DNA from: Patella vulgata
Taxonomy: Eukaryota; Mollusca; Gastropoda; Patellidae
NCBI RefSeq assembly: GCF_932274485.2
Contig: NC_065882.2
Location: 12,941,390 to 13,005,389 of the forward strand
Reading direction: 5' to 3'
DNA length: 64,000 nt
Shown: one piece after another, positions 1 through 11,087 of the stretch
Layout of the letters: each line of letters opens with the position of its first letter
Numbering within the stretch: the first letter of the stretch is position 1
Translations under genes and position numbers: made by a program
Notes under the pieces: generated by a model
What the model was told of the DNA's origin: nothing
Seen by the model: the letters and a program-made list of their open reading frames with translations, nothing else
Databases searched by the model: none

Positions 1-893
1 TCAATACGCAAAAAAAAAAAACTTCCGGAGACACAAAACTATTAATTTGATTAGAATTTTTGTGTAAACTGCTGTAGTTCTGTCAATAAGAGTTTGAATT
101 TTATAATGATTATATTAAAATATATTTGAAACCTCTTAAGATTGGAAAGGTTCTCGAATCTGTAGTACAGAAATTGAACTAAGAAACTTCCTGAGTTAGA
201 GTTTTATGATAAGCAAAGTTTGCCAGGGGTGATAAAAACTTCTCAAATAACATCTCAAATCTTAATATAACTTTCGGGTTTCTGACAAACGCAGCTTGCT
301 GCCAGATTTATCTTATAAAATATCAAGTCTACATTAATTCCGACCAAAAAACTTCAAATAACCTATTTCAACAAAATCTGATAGGACTGATGGACTACCG
401 GACTCAAATTTGTGGAAATATTCAAGAAAAATATTTCTTATTTATGATTTATTAAACCTAAGTAATGTTTTGATGATTACCATCTTGAAATTAAAAGATT
501 GGCAATTTTGATTGAGTTAAATGAGGTTTATGAAACCATGTCAGTTATATTCCAGAAAAATCTTGACACTCTTCTTTTAATTGACAAGTGTCAGTGGAAA
601 CACTTCACTTATTGTATTAAGGAGGGGGGGGGGGCGGGGGAAATTAAAATCTAAGGGGCCAATCTCGATTATATTTCGGAATAAACCTGCTTAATTTTGT
701 GTGAAAAGCCCTTAAAACCCTCTACCTTAGGGTCGAGCAACTAACTCAATATACCTGATACGTTTTCAAACAACTTAAACCAGTCAGTCTTCATCTGGAA
801 ATGGTGACTAGTGTCCCAAATGCTGTATTATTTTATAAAAAATTACCCTACATTATCAAGTACAGAACATGCATCACACACTGTTTTGACCTC
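1..893. other. AT-rich intron with no recognised feature
   Basis: I see no exon, RNA gene or recognisable element here apart from a G-rich run near 622-640. It is presumed intron of the LAR-type gene between Ig2 and Ig3. Confidence 0.5.
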
Positions 894-1120
894 TAAAGGG
901 ACGGTAATAGATTATAAGGTCACCCAACGAAAAATTGACCCAAAATCTTAAAAGGGTTACGCGTCCGGATAAGCATTTTTGACGTCCAGTTCACGTCCAA
1001 ACGACTCAATATTTTGAGCTGAAATTTTCAGACAAGTTATTTTGGCGCTTAAATTTCAATTTCATACATACACAGACTTTTATTTCTAAGACTCTGTTTA
1101 AATGGGGATGGTCCCTTTAA
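894..1120. mobile_element. Possible MITE with AAAGGGAC-type inverted ends
   Basis: TAAAGGGAC at the left and GTCCCTTTAA at the right form a short inverted repeat around 227 bp with no ORF. Such ends are common in marine invertebrate nonautonomous DNA transposons. The inverted repeat is short, so this is tentative. Confidence 0.4.
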
Positions 1121-1740
1121 ATAATTTCCATCAAGTTTAATCAAACGTCTGTTTGTTCTTTTAATTGACTAGTGTCAGTATAAACACTTTACTTATTTTA
1201 GGAGGGAAACAAAATTAAATTTTAAACAATTTCATCAAGTATAGTCTAAAATATTTTTTTTTATACTAGTGTAAACAGATTCAAAAGTAAATAGACATCA
1301 ATCATTTGTCAAGAAACAAATTTAAAATTTGAACCAAGTTTTAGTCATAGATACTTTTCTGCATTTAAAAAAATTTCAAAAAGTAAAATAGCATTAATTT
1401 CCCCGATTTCTATCAACATGTACGCCCATCTTCTCGTATCATAATAAACACACAATCTTTTTATATTTACAAGAAATTAAAAATAAACAGTCATGTGTAA
1501 TATGAGCCAATTAAAAAAACTTGAAAGGGGAAACAACTCTGGGTGGGATATCGTATATCGAAATAACCACTCTTTTTTTGTCAAGGAGTCAGAATTTTAA
1601 AATCTTATAAATAAATAGTAAAGATAGAAAGGTCTCTGAGGTGGCAAAATCATATTCTTGGAAGTAAGATTCAATTACAAGTCAAAATATTCATAGCTAT
1701 CCCAATACATTATTTCCACATCAAGTTACGTTGCATTCAC

Positions 1741-2020
1741 GTCAGCCACCATAGCTTAGTGAGCAGGTCCATGAAAGTTTCTCAAATTTTTCAGCTTGGT
1801 TTCCTCTCATCAGCTGTGGTACAGGATGGAGCGTCCGACAAGAAAATTTTGGAGGGTTTGAAACATCAAGGTCCTGTATACATGTAAAAGATCCCGTAAC
1901 AGTTGGAATTCAACAAATAGTGTCCTGGCAAAATGTCCCTCATAGCACACGGAATGGCATACCAGTCTTCCTTAGCCCGCTTGGTACAGAAAAGTAGGAC
2001 ATTAAAGCCCATTTCATTTG
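1741..2020 (+). mobile_element. SINE family B, near full length
   Basis: This plus-strand copy begins with a tRNA-like head (CCATAGCTTAGTGAGCAGG resembles box A) and runs through the body (GGTTTCCTCTCATCAG, GTAAAAGATCCCGTAACAG, CCCTCATAGCACAC) to the tail ACATTAAAGCCCATTTCATT. An ORF over its end is incidental. Confidence 0.8.
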
Positions 2021-2431
2021 GGCGGCATTCACAAATATTTACCAGACGTGTTTATTCACACCAGTTTAATACTAATTCCAGGTCCTGTTATTCAAATCTA
2101 ACAAAAATACAGACTTCAATTGTTTTTAGACAGTAAACTAGATAATTGATTATAACCTAAAAAACAGGTTAGGTAGCATCTTGACCACGATGCTTGTCCA
2201 TAGAAATAAATTACCATTGAAGTAAAGGATAACATTTTAGGGCTACAAACTAAAGTAATATCCCAACCAACGGAACTGATTTCAACAAGTTTCTACCTGT
2301 CAACATTCAACAAATGGACAAGATTCCTTGTAATCAACATTTATCAACATTCTAACTACCACCTTTATCTCTTCTCAACTGGACCAATCACTATATAACA
2401 CACAGGTAGATAACCCATATCATAAGTTTAA

Positions 2432-2433
<2 letters not shown>

Positions 2434-2468
<35 letters not shown>

Positions 2469-2655
2469 GGGAAGGAGAAATGGGTTATTTTGGGACTAAC
2501 ACAGAAATCTGCTTAAGCGTAGGAGTCTTTAGCAGTGGGAGGAAACCAGAGAACCCGGAGAAAACCTACCAGGTTGGACAGGTGACCCTACTCCTTGTCA
2601 CGTACAACCGGTGAATCGAAACCAAGCCAGTTGACTTTAAAGATAAGAGTAGGTA
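2434..2655 (-). mobile_element. SINE family A, diverged, head-truncated
   Basis: A GA run is followed by GGGACTAACACAG, AGGAGTCTTTAGCAGTGGG and GACCCTACTCCTTGTCACG, ending near the tRNA-like head. Part of the 3' body is deleted. Confidence 0.8.
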
Positions 2656-2689
2656 GAAACTTAAATCTTCTATTCAGATTTTGTGTAAT

Positions 2690-3245
2690 GAATTTAACCC
2701 CCTGAACACGGGGCACACAAAAGAGCCTCCACCGGTTTCATGTCAGGCAACACAAAGTAGGGTCATGCTAACATATGGCATATTTTTTTATCCTATTCAG
2801 TAATTTTTTCGTATGATCCATTCACTTGATTTGATATATACTTCTGTTGTTTATTGTTTGAAATGTTTGTATATTGTATGCCTTGTCCACGGCTGTTTCA
2901 TATGGGTTTGATTGTGTGTGGTGCAGTCCTCCTGCAATTACTATCAGAAGTGAGAGTAAACCCCATGATTGACCAATCAACCAATCTATGTGCCAGATTT
3001 AAATACGGAACCATTTTGCATCAAAAATGGTGAGAGATATGGGTTTAAGTGATCATCCACTCACACAAAGTAGGTCATTTCAGACTAACATGTGGCATAC
3101 ATTTTATTTCATGAATTAAGTTGCAAGCAGGATTTTTTTCAAATGAGAGGAAACCCATATCTGTGATCGACCCCTCACCCAATCCCTGCGCCAGATTCTA
3201 ACACCGACTGGAGTTTCATCACCTAAAACAGTGATAGTCAGCAAA
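2690..3245. repeat. Two tandem copies of a third SINE-like repeat (family C)
   Basis: Two related segments occur, near 2690-2970 and 2975-3230. Each has ACACAAAGTAGG(G)TCAT, CTAACATATGGCATA or CTAACATGTGGCATA, and a later GACC(A/C)(A/C)TCA...CCAAT...GCCAGATT part. The middle resembles the 3' body of family A (ACACAAACTAGGTCATTTC, CTAACATATGG). It is a repeat of unknown class, probably a related SINE. Confidence 0.5.
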
Positions 3246-3733
3246 TACAAGGTGAAGAAATATGAACGTCCAATGTAAATCTGACCAATAAATTAACAAC
3301 ATCGCAACCAATCTGTCTTATTCATTAACTATAAACATCTCGCTAAAAAACGTCAAGTTGCATTCCTCACCTGTAACTGGACAACAAACAATAACATTCT
3401 ACCTGTTAGTCTAGTTTAACCAGTCCCTTGGCATGTGGTAACACAAGTATACAATGTCCAAGAGTCTGGTCTTACATGGCTACTACCTGTATGAAGATTT
3501 CTATCTCACTAAGTTAAAGAGCTGCGAGAGGATGAGACAAGGTAATTGTTGTGAGTTGATGAGAATGTTGTTGAGAGGAGATTTGTTTACGATCAGTCAC
3601 CAGACATCGTTTGTATTATCATTTATTACATTCTCAGTGATTTAATTATCTGGCTATTTGAGCACTGATTGGTTTAAAATTACACAACACATGTCTCCCT
3701 ATCTGTATGGTCCAACGGGGGGGGGGGGGGGGG

Positions 3734-3998
3734 AGAGAGAGAGAGAGAGAGAGAGAAATGGGGTTTAACGTTCACTCCACACAAACTAGGTCATTTCGGG
3801 ACTAACACATGGTTCAATTTTATTTCAATAATTCGCTTGAGTGTAGGGGTCTTTAGCAGTGGGAGAAAACCGGAGGACCCGGAGAAAACCCACGAGGTTG
3901 GACAGGCGACCCTACTCCTTGCCACGTACAACCGGGGAATCAAAACCCTGCCAGTTGACTCAATGGCAGACCGTATGATACAGCGCCTCGCTGATCCA
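3734..3998 (-). mobile_element. SINE family A, nearly full length
   Basis: A GA run after a G run is followed by ATGGGGTTTAACG, ACTAGGTCATTTCGGGACT, GTCTTTAGCAGTGGGAG, GACCCGGAGAAAACCCACG, then AGTTGACTCAATGGCAGACC and CCGTATGATACAGCGC, ending inside the tRNA-like head. Confidence 0.88.
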
Positions 3999-4127
3999 AA
4001 GGAACAATCTAAACAAAGTACAGCTTAGGGCCGCAAAATCCACAGGGATCTCTCAAAGTTTCAGATTTTTTTTTTTTTTTAAATCTTGTGTGATTATTTA
4101 TGTGTACTGCAGTAATTTTTAATTAAT

Positions 4128-4256
4128 ATGAAATGAAATAGGTTTCAACGTCCTATTGCTCTGCACTAACCCGACTGTTTAACAAAGGCATATGCCATAT
4201 ATTGTGTTATGATTATGAGGGAAATTTTGCCTGGACAGCAACATGTTAGCCTTCTC
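4128..4256 (-). mobile_element. SINE family B, 3' half
   Basis: GAAATGAAATAGGTTTCAAC, CCTATTGCTCTGCACTAAC, then GGCATATGCCATA and GAGGGAAATTTTGCCTGGAC match the reversed tail half of family B. Confidence 0.8.
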
Positions 4257-4758
4257 TTCGACGCAAACAACTAGAAAATACCACATAGGTTCCATCTTTG
4301 TATTCACAGAAACAGAGAGATGATCATGAGTGCATTGTTGGCTTCAACAGGTTTTTTTTCTCCTTCTGCTCGTTATCACCAGCTGTCTGTTCACACTCGG
4401 AGAAAAACATCAAAGACAATAAAAACACAGGTGAAAGAAAACAGGTATATTCAAGATGGCTGACTCCATTTTACATTCTAACCTCGACAAAAACAGATCA
4501 TATTATACATTCTTTCATACCAGATATTGGAATGTGCATACCGCTGTAATGTCTGATAGACTACTGCAGGAAAACTGCTTTGCCAATTACAGACTGAAGA
4601 AACACAGGCTATTTCACATTCTAACATCGGCAAAAATCTATTTCACAGGAATCTTTTTAATCCAATTGAATCAAAGTCAAGAGATCATCTACTGTTCATA
4701 TTTTAATTATATTTTCATAATTAGATGTTATGTGTGATAGACTTTTGTTAATTGCAGG

Positions 4759-4890
4759 GATAGAGAGAGAGAAAAATGGGATTTAACATCCACTCGACAC
4801 AAACTAGGTCATTTCGGGACTAACATATAGTTCAATTTTATTCAATATTTGCGTGCTCGTAGGGGGTCTTTAGCAGTGGTAGGAAACACT
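4759..4890 (-). mobile_element. SINE family A, 3' half only
   Basis: A short GA run and ATGGGATTTAACATCCACTC lead to GGGGTCTTTAGCAGTGG, after which the match stops. Confidence 0.82.
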
Positions 4891-5717
4891 GAAGATTAAA
4901 GCAGATATATTTATCATCATCAGATGCTATTTTCAAATTCTAACACCAGCAAAATCTACTTTACGTCCTGCTTTTCTCCACCGAACAGACTAATGAAGAT
5001 TACACGGTGCTATGTCAAAAAATCAACAGAAATTTGGAACAGGTATAGTTTTGGAATAACTCTAATAGAATATAATAATCCATTTGAGTACAATATAGTG
5101 TGAATTAAGATGTCAAAAATGCATGATCAGGATCAGCATATATTTTTTGGGGGGTGAACTCTAAATTCCTAATAGAAATTTGCAAGCCATAAATTGGTAT
5201 GGCTCTGATAGAAGACATACTGTAAGAATTCATAAGAAGTAGTAATTCTACTAAAAGAGTCTTGAGAATGTCCAGAATGGTAAAAGGATACCTTATAACT
5301 GAAAATCAGTAAGTCTTATCATTTGCGTGGTATTTTTTTTATGAATATGAGAATATCGGAACAACTGACACAGACTGATCATAAAGAATAGGTTTCATGC
5401 TATAAAATGATTCTGAGCTGACTGGGAATTTCTGTACATGGTGCCTGAATGTGAAGTACAAGTAGTTATGAATAATGTTGACCCTCATCAAAAGATTCAA
5501 CCCAAGGAACTGTGGGGGTCCATTTGGGAACATTTTTTGTAGACCTTCAGGTTCACAGCAGAAGTTGGTTTCAGTGAAATGAATACAATTTTACATGACT
5601 AAACCAGGGTCCTCCGAGGTTGCGAAACATGTCCTGACCATCCATAATATCTGAGAAGTCCACACATCTAAAACTGGTAACATACTCTTATCTAATTTAT
5701 TGAATAGCAAATGTCTT

Positions 5718-5955
5718 GGAAATGAAATGAGGGTTTAGTGTCCTACTTTCCTGCACTAACCAGGCTAATAAAGACGGAATACACCATGCCGTGTGCTATG
5801 AGGGGAATTTTACCAGGAGAGCGGCTCGACAGTTTCAAATTCTACCTGTCACAGCAACTTCGGCAAGGGGAAGGAAACCATACTTAGGGAACTTTTTCAG
5901 CCACCACCGGGATCCCCTGGTACGCCAGCCAGAGCCTTACTCACTGAGGACTTAA
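5718..5955 (-). mobile_element. SINE family B, internally deleted
   Basis: It starts with the reversed tail (GAAATGAAATGAGGGTTTAG) and CTGCACTAACCAGGCTAATA. It ends near the tRNA-like head, CCTTACTCACTGAGGACTTA. Middle parts are missing or diverged. Confidence 0.75.
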
Positions 5956-7005
5956 GCATCATCGTTTCAGGTCAGCACTCTATTTCCTTGACATAAAAGG
6001 TTGTTTTCATGTTCCATGTTGCGAGTACAAGTGTATTATAACCACATGTGAATATATTACATTGATTAATGTCAATTATCATGTTTGTTATCCTACCTAT
6101 TGTGTCTAGTACTATTGTTTATAACATCACTGGTCTATAAGGTTATAACAAAAGGTCACAGGGTCAATAACGTCTTTATCAAACACATTCTTACAGTAAC
6201 ATCATCAGTGATATGGGTACTGTCGGTTACTGTACTTGCGAGACCATTGGAATTTCATTGCTCTTATAGAGTTCCATGTTTTTACTTGTAGGTTACATAT
6301 ATTACAGAAATAAAAAGAGCATTAACCCTTTGTCCGTGGCACTTGTAAATATTGACAATCCCAGTTCCTTGAAGGTATATCTCTGGAGAGCCTGAAACTG
6401 ACCCAAAGTACTACTACCTAGACTGCCACAAAGCGCAGAGCTATTTAAAACCTCTCTGTACTGAAGAACCGTTCACTAGTTTCTTGAGAGGAGACTACTC
6501 CGGCAGTTTGGGCAGTCTAAATAGCATTAGTCGAAGACGGCTCAAGCTATAAAGGGTTAAACACATTACTATTTGATCTATAGTTAATGGAATTAGTGAA
6601 CTCCTTTAACATCAAAATGGAATTCGGTAGCTTTTTGATCATGGTAATAATGAATTTCTTGTCTCCATGACTGAAATTATATTTATTGCGGTGTATATAA
6701 CTATTGTTATAGTGTGTATTGTAGACTGGTATTCGACAAAAAAAGAATGCAATCTGGCAACATAGTAATTTCTAGTGTGATGCAAGTGGGGGAATTTGGC
6801 TTGGACAGAAGTTTTTTTCCAAGACTCCTTTTACATGTACAACCAATTTAAGATCATTTTCCTTGTCATCCATGCAGGTGACACCCCTGTGAAAGTGAGA
6901 ACAGTGCTTAGAAATACCAACCTGGAACATTCTGGAAGTCAAGTCAAATTTCCTAATCGCACAACCACCCCAATTTTGTCGGAACGACAAGTAAAATAAG
7001 CTTAC
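5956..7005. other. Intron stretch without recognised feature
   Basis: AT-rich sequence between SINE fragments and the Ig2 exon at 7006. Open frames on either strand here are short and do not resemble Ig3 or any known family. Confidence 0.45.
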
Positions 7006-7116
7006 CTTTAACATATAACATTGCTGCGTAGGAATACGCCACGCCTACATCATTCTCCGCTACACATTCATATTTCCCTGCGTCTGATTCTTGACTCATT
7101 TTAATCTGTAGATATC
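7006..7116 (-). CDS. Lar: LAR-type receptor tyrosine phosphatase, exon for second half of Ig domain 2
   Basis: This 111-nt exon completes Ig domain 2. The minus strand reads [20 protein letters not shown], then [17 protein letters not shown] and one base. LQI, the D-x-G-x-Y-x-C motif and CVAEN are the hallmark F-strand features; Drosophila Lar has [20 protein letters not shown] at this position. The acceptor is TTTATTACAG and the donor GTAAGC, with phase 1 at both ends. The intron between this exon and 11353 falls where vertebrate PTPRD/PTPRS carry the 9-residue meA microexon. The next exon should encode Ig3 (expected start VRRVPP), but I found nothing like it between 1 and 7005, so it lies beyond the left edge. 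Confidence 0.9.
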
Positions 7117-7132
7117 CTGTAATAAATAAATT

Positions 7133-7164
7133 AAATGGGGTTTAACTTTTCTGTTCCTACTGGA
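7133..7164 (-). mobile_element. SINE family B fragment, split by a SINE A insertion
   Basis: AATGGGGTTTAACTTTTCTG and TTCCTACTGG match the reversed tail end of family B. The match resumes after the family A copy at 7447. Confidence 0.6.
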
Positions 7165-7446
7165 GAGGGAGAGAGAGAGAGAGAGGGAGAGAAATGGGGT
7201 TTAATATCCACTCGACACAAACTAGGTCATTTCAGGACTAATATACGTTCAATTATTATTTCAATAATTCGCTTGCACGTAGGGGTCTTTAGCAGTGGGA
7301 GGAAACTGGAGGAACTGGAGAAAGCACACAAGGTTGGACAGGCAACTCTACTCCTTGTCACGTACAACCGGGGATTCGAAACCACGCCAATGACAGACCT
7401 TATGATACAAGCTGCATAAGATAACCATTTGGCCGCCCAAACCCCC
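7165..7446 (-). mobile_element. SINE family A, full length, inside SINE B
   Basis: A GA run, ATGGGGTTTAATATCCACTC, GGGGTCTTTAGCAGTGGG, GTCACGTACAACCGGGGATT and the reversed head end ACCATTTGGCCGCCCAAACC are all present. Confidence 0.88.
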
Positions 7447-7519
7447 AGAATTTTGATAGGATAGCAGTGTTTGAATTTCAACTGTCATGGGTCCTTTTAC
7501 ATGCACATCAATAAACCAC
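7447..7519 (-). mobile_element. SINE family B fragment, interrupted by the LINE
   Basis: TTGAATTTCAACTGTCATGG and CCTTTTACATGCACATCAAT match the middle of reversed family B. The LINE target site follows directly. Confidence 0.6.
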
Positions 7520-7527
7520 TATACACT
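7520..7527 (+). repeat. LINE target-site duplication, left copy
   Basis: TATACACT here is repeated exactly at 11080-11087 immediately after the ATT-repeat tail, defining the insertion. Confidence 0.75.
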
Positions 7528-10500
7528 GTGTCTGTTGGAACGTAAATGGACTAAAGAGTAAATGTAAATTTGGCGATTTTAAACATTATTTGAGCCAATT
7601 TGATGTTATATGTTTAATAGAGACATGGTGTGGAGATGACTTTAAATATGATGAAGTTCTTACAGATTATAAATATGAAGTATGTATTCGAGGAAATGGT
7701 AAAGAAAGGGGTGGGTTAGTCGTGTACTTCCGAGAAACAATAGCAGCTGGTATTGTTAGAATAAAGAGTTGTTATACAGAAACTATACTTTTGAAATTTA
7801 ATGCTGCCTACTTTGGTTGGGAAAAGGATGCAGTGTTCTGTTTTGTTTATATTGCACCTGAAGGGAGTAAAGTACACACGAATGGCTGCCTGTTTGAACA
7901 ATTTGAAGAAAACTTAGTTGAAGTTGAAAGTGAATATCCTGATGTAAATTTTATATTGGCTGGGGACTTCAATTCCAGATGTGGCCAGCTGAAAGATTAT
8001 ATATTAGATGATAACATAGAATATTTACCGGGTCTCGAAGATGCTGAATACAATACTGACGGTTTTGACATTCCAAGAAATTCGCAGGATAATGAAGTTA
8101 ACAAATTTGGACTTAAATTAATACGCATGTGTGCTGTATTCAATGTTCATATGCTAAATGGGAGGAGTGATCGTGATAAGTTTGGTGCAATGACTTGTAT
8201 AAAACATAATGGTTCTAGTGTTGTAGACTATGTCATTACTTCCACTGAAATGTTCAATCTTATTGACTATTTTTATGTTCAATGTAAAGACGAATCGGAT
8301 CATCTGCCCTTAGAATTCCATATTCAATGCCATGTAGAAGGTTTCTTAACCGAAAGCACAAATATACAGACAACCCCCTACAACAAATATGTATGGAAGC
8401 CCAGTAAAAAGGACGAATTCGCTATGGAGATAAATACGAACTTTGATAATTTTAATTTTGAATTCAAACATTTACTGTTAACGGAGGTGGACCTGGCTAT
8501 AGAATGTGTAACGAACTTTATTAAATCTTGTGCAAAATCAATGAACAGCAGGAAAAGGTCATATCATTTTAAAACAGAGGAGCAACCGCCATGGTTTGAC
8601 TCCGACTGTGTAAATAGCAAGAATAGTAAGTACTGCGCATTAGATAAATTTAGACTTAGTAATTCTGTTATTGATTTGAAACTATTTAATACATGCAAAA
8701 ATAAATTCAAAGAATTGTGTAGTTTTAAAAAAATAGAATATAATCGACATGTCTGTAATCAGTTACTTCAAAATTTAAATGATCCAAGTAAGTTTTGGCA
8801 GACTGTAAAAGGTTTTCGTCAAAAGGTTTCGGTATCTGACAGAATAACCCCAAGTCAATGGGTGAACTACTTTGAAACACTGCTAAATCCAATAACTGAT
8901 TCACAGAGAGTAGATAATATTAATATTAATATTACAATTAGTGAGTCTAGTAATATTTTAAATGAACCTATAACATATTATGAAATTAAGAAATGTATAG
9001 ACAATATGAAAGCAGGTACTACACCTGGTCCAGACGGTCTAGGAATTGATTTCTATAAGTCATGTGTAGAACTAATAGGCCCAGTTCTCACAACTTTGTA
9101 TAATACCCTATTTGATGAAGGCAGATTTCCAAACTCGTGGTCAAGGAGCCTAATCACACCTCTGCACAAGAAAGGAACAAAACATGACCCATCAAACTAC
9201 AGAGGCATATCTCTGACTGATTGTATCGGTAAAATATACTGTGCTGTGCTCAATAATAGATTACAAAATTGGTGTTGTGTCGAAAATAAGTATTGTGAAG
9301 CACAAGCAGGCTTTAGGAAAGGGTACTCTACTGTCGATAATATTTTTACTTTACATGGTCTTATTCAAAAATATCTCACAAAATCAAAGGGGAGAATGTA
9401 TTCTTTATTTGTAGACTTTTCTCGTGCTTTTGACTCATTGAATCGAAAGAAACTATTAGCATTAATGCTAACAAAAGGTGTGAATGGTAAGATGTATTTA
9501 GCATTAAAAAGCATGTACTCCAATGTATTATCAAGTGTAAAAGTAGCATCCAACATAACCCCCTATTTTGACTGTTTATCAGGCGTTAAACAAGGATGCA
9601 TATTAAGTCCTCTTCTATTTTGTTTTTATGTCAATCAACTCGTAGAAATGATGGAAGCTAGTGATGTAAGAGGGTTGTTCACTACGCAAGAAGCAAACGA
9701 TATAATTATGTTATTATATGCAGATGATCTTAGCATATTATCAGACTCGGTTGGTGATTTACAAAGAAAACTAAATATTTTGTATAAATTTTGTACTAAT
9801 TTTAATTTAAATGTAAACCTTTCAAAGACAAAGATTGTAATTTTTAGAAATGGTGGTATTACTAAGAATATCGAAGTGTTTTATTATAATAATGTAAAAT
9901 TAGAAGTTGTTTCTTATTACAATTATTTAGGTATATTATTTTCGTCGCGATTATGTTGGAGTAAACCTTTGTATAGTTTAAGTGTCAAAGCTGATAAAGC
10001 TCTTATACCCGTAAAATGTCTTCTTAGAACTGTCGACTGTATATCCCTAGATCATGCTTTCAAAATATTTGATGTAATTATCAAGCCGGTATTGTTGTAT
10101 GGGTCACAAGTATGGGGCTTCGAATACAGAGAAGATATTGAGAAAGTTCATAGTGCATATTGTAAATACATTTTAGGCGTACACAAATCTGGCACAACCG
10201 TAGGATCACTGGGAGAATGTGGCCGCTATGGTTTATCGGTATCTTATATTTCAAATTGTATTAAATATTGGGTCAAATTATTAAATATGACCTCAGATAG
10301 ATACCCTAAGCAAGTATATATAATGTTGTGTAATTTAGATAGTGCTGGAAGGGAAACATGGGCGACCAAAGTAAAACATGTGCTTTGTTCTTTGGGATTC
10401 GGCTATGTATGGTTTAACCAAAATGTTGGAGACAAACGATTATTTATGACATTATTAAAACAACGATTAACTGATATTAACGCACAGGAATGGTCATCGA

Positions 10501-11079
10501 AACTAAACGAGAGCAGTAGTCTATCAGAATATAAATGTTTCAAGCTTAATTTAATTCCAGAACAATACTTGTCTGTACATATTCCAAAAGTAGCCAAAAG
10601 AAATATCACTCTGTTACGTTTAAACTTATTGCCATTATATGTAAATATGTTTAGAAGAAAATTAAGTAAAACAAATTTGTGTCCATTATGTGAATTAGAA
10701 CCAGAAGATTCTTTTCATTTCATATGTAAATGTAAATTATTACAAGACACTCGTGTTAAATATTTAGATTTTGTAGACTCTTCCGATATTAATTATTTTT
10801 ATAAATTGTGTACATATAAAGATAGAGAATTTTTATTATCTTTGTCAAATTTTATAAATGCAGCCATAAAGATTAGAAATCATCAAATTATGAATTAAAC
10901 TGTTTATTGTAAATAAATTAACACTTTTTAAAATGTTCATTATAGCAGCTAATTTATTTATTTAATGACCTGTTTGATATATTTGTATACATGTATATAT
11001 TTATTATTTATATATTTACAACCTTGTAACTTTGGGTCGATGACCTGTTTACTGAATAAAACATTATTATTATTATTAT
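7528..11079 (+). mobile_element. Non-LTR retrotransposon (LINE), APE-type endonuclease, near full ORF2, 5'-truncated
   Basis: The element is 3.55 kb and lies antisense to the host gene in the intron that splits Ig2. It is bounded by an 8-bp duplication, TATACACT, at 7520-7527 and 11080-11087. It begins just before the endonuclease WNVNGL motif, so the 5' UTR, any ORF1 and the ORF2 start codon are missing. After the stop at 10896-10898 comes a 180-bp 3' UTR ending in AATAAA and an ATT-repeat tail, typical of several CR1/Jockey/I-like lineages. It inserted into a fragment of SINE family B. The uninterrupted ORF and clean duplication argue for a recent insertion. I cannot assign the clade without a tree. 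Confidence 0.92.
7530..10898 (+). CDS. LINE ORF2: endonuclease-reverse transcriptase (no native start codon)
   Basis: The frame is open from 7515 to the stop at 10898 with no interruption, about 1,120 residues. The first in-frame start-like codon, TTG at 7590, already lies inside the endonuclease domain, so the protein is only missing its first residues. Numbering from that TTG: APE-type endonuclease motifs are WNVNGL (upstream of it), ETW at 11-13, GDFN at 125-128, VVDYV near 210-215 and SDH at 236-238. The reverse transcriptase has GPDG, FVDFSRAFD near 607, GVKQGCILSP and the catalytic YADD at 710-713. A C-terminal C-x2-C ... H ... C zinc-binding pattern starts at 1031. All catalytic residues I can recognise are present. 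Its role is target nicking and reverse transcription of its own RNA. Transcription here would have to come from a neighbouring promoter. Confidence 0.93.
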   Translation, partial: VCWNVNGLKSKCKFGDFKHYLSQFDVICLIETWCGDDFKYDEVLTDYKYEVCIRGNGKERGGLVVYFRETIAAGIVRIKSCYTETILLKFNAAYFGWEKDAVFCFVYIAPEGSKVHTNGCLFEQFEENLVEVESEYPDVNFILAGDFNSRCGQLKDYILDDNIEYLPGLEDAEYNTDGFDIPRNSQDNEVNKFGLKLIRMCAVFNVHMLNGRSDRDKFGAMTCIKHNGSSVVDYVITSTEMFNLIDYFYVQCKDESDHLPLEFHIQCHVEGFLTESTNIQTTPYNKYVWKPSKKDEFAMEINTNFDNFNFEFKHLLLTEVDLAIECVTNFIKSCAKSMNSRKRSYHFKTEEQPPWFDSDCVNSKNSKYCALDKFRLSNSVIDLKLFNTCKNKFKELCSFKKIEYNRHVCNQLLQNLNDPSKFWQTVKGFRQKVSVSDRITPSQWVNYFETLLNPITDSQRVDNININITISESSNILNEPITYYEIKKCIDNMKAGTTPGPDGLGIDFYKSCVELIGPVLTTLYNTLFDEGRFPNSWSRSLITPLHKKGTKHDPSNYRGISLTDCIGKIYCAVLNNRLQNWCCVENKYCEAQAGFRKGYSTVDNIFTLHGLIQKYLTKSKGRMYSLFVDFSRAFDSLNRKKLLALMLTKGVNGKMYLALKSMYSNVLSSVKVASNITPYFDCLSGVKQGCILSPLLFCFYVNQLVEMMEASDVRGLFTTQEANDIIMLLYADDLSILSDSVGDLQRKLNILYKFCTNFNLNVNLSKTKIVIFRNGGITKNIEVFYYNNVKLEVVSYYNYLGILFSSRLCWSKPLYSLSVKADKALIPVKCLLRTVDCISLDHAFKIFDVIIKPVLLYGSQVWGFEYREDIEKVHSAYCKYILGVHKSGTTVGSLGECGRYGLSVSYISNCIKYWVKLLNMTSDRYPKQVYIMLCNLDSAGRETWATKVKHVLCSLGFGYVWFNQNVGDKRLFMTLLKQRLTDINAQEWSSKLNESSSLSEYKCFKLNLIPEQYLSVHIPKVAKRNITLLRLNLLPLYVNMFRRKLSKTNLCPLCELEPEDSFHFICKCKLLQDTRVKYLDFVDSSDINYFYKLCTYKDREFLLSLSNFINAAIKIRNHQIMN

Positions 11080-11087
11080 TATACACT
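11080..11087 (+). repeat. LINE target-site duplication, right copy
   Basis: TATACACT follows the ATT-repeat tail and matches 7520-7527. The first T is shared with the tail, so the exact length is 7 or 8 bp. Confidence 0.7.

Noticed and set aside
3837-4028. Open frames with VGVFSSGRKPEDPEKTHEVG-type peptides, seen here and at many other places
   Set aside because: They are chance translations of the family A SINE body, which explains their repeated appearance.
1-7005. Search for the Ig3 exon of the LAR-type gene
   Set aside because: No sequence on the minus strand encodes anything like the conserved MPIGRN or VGSPMP strings; the exon is presumed to lie beyond the left edge.
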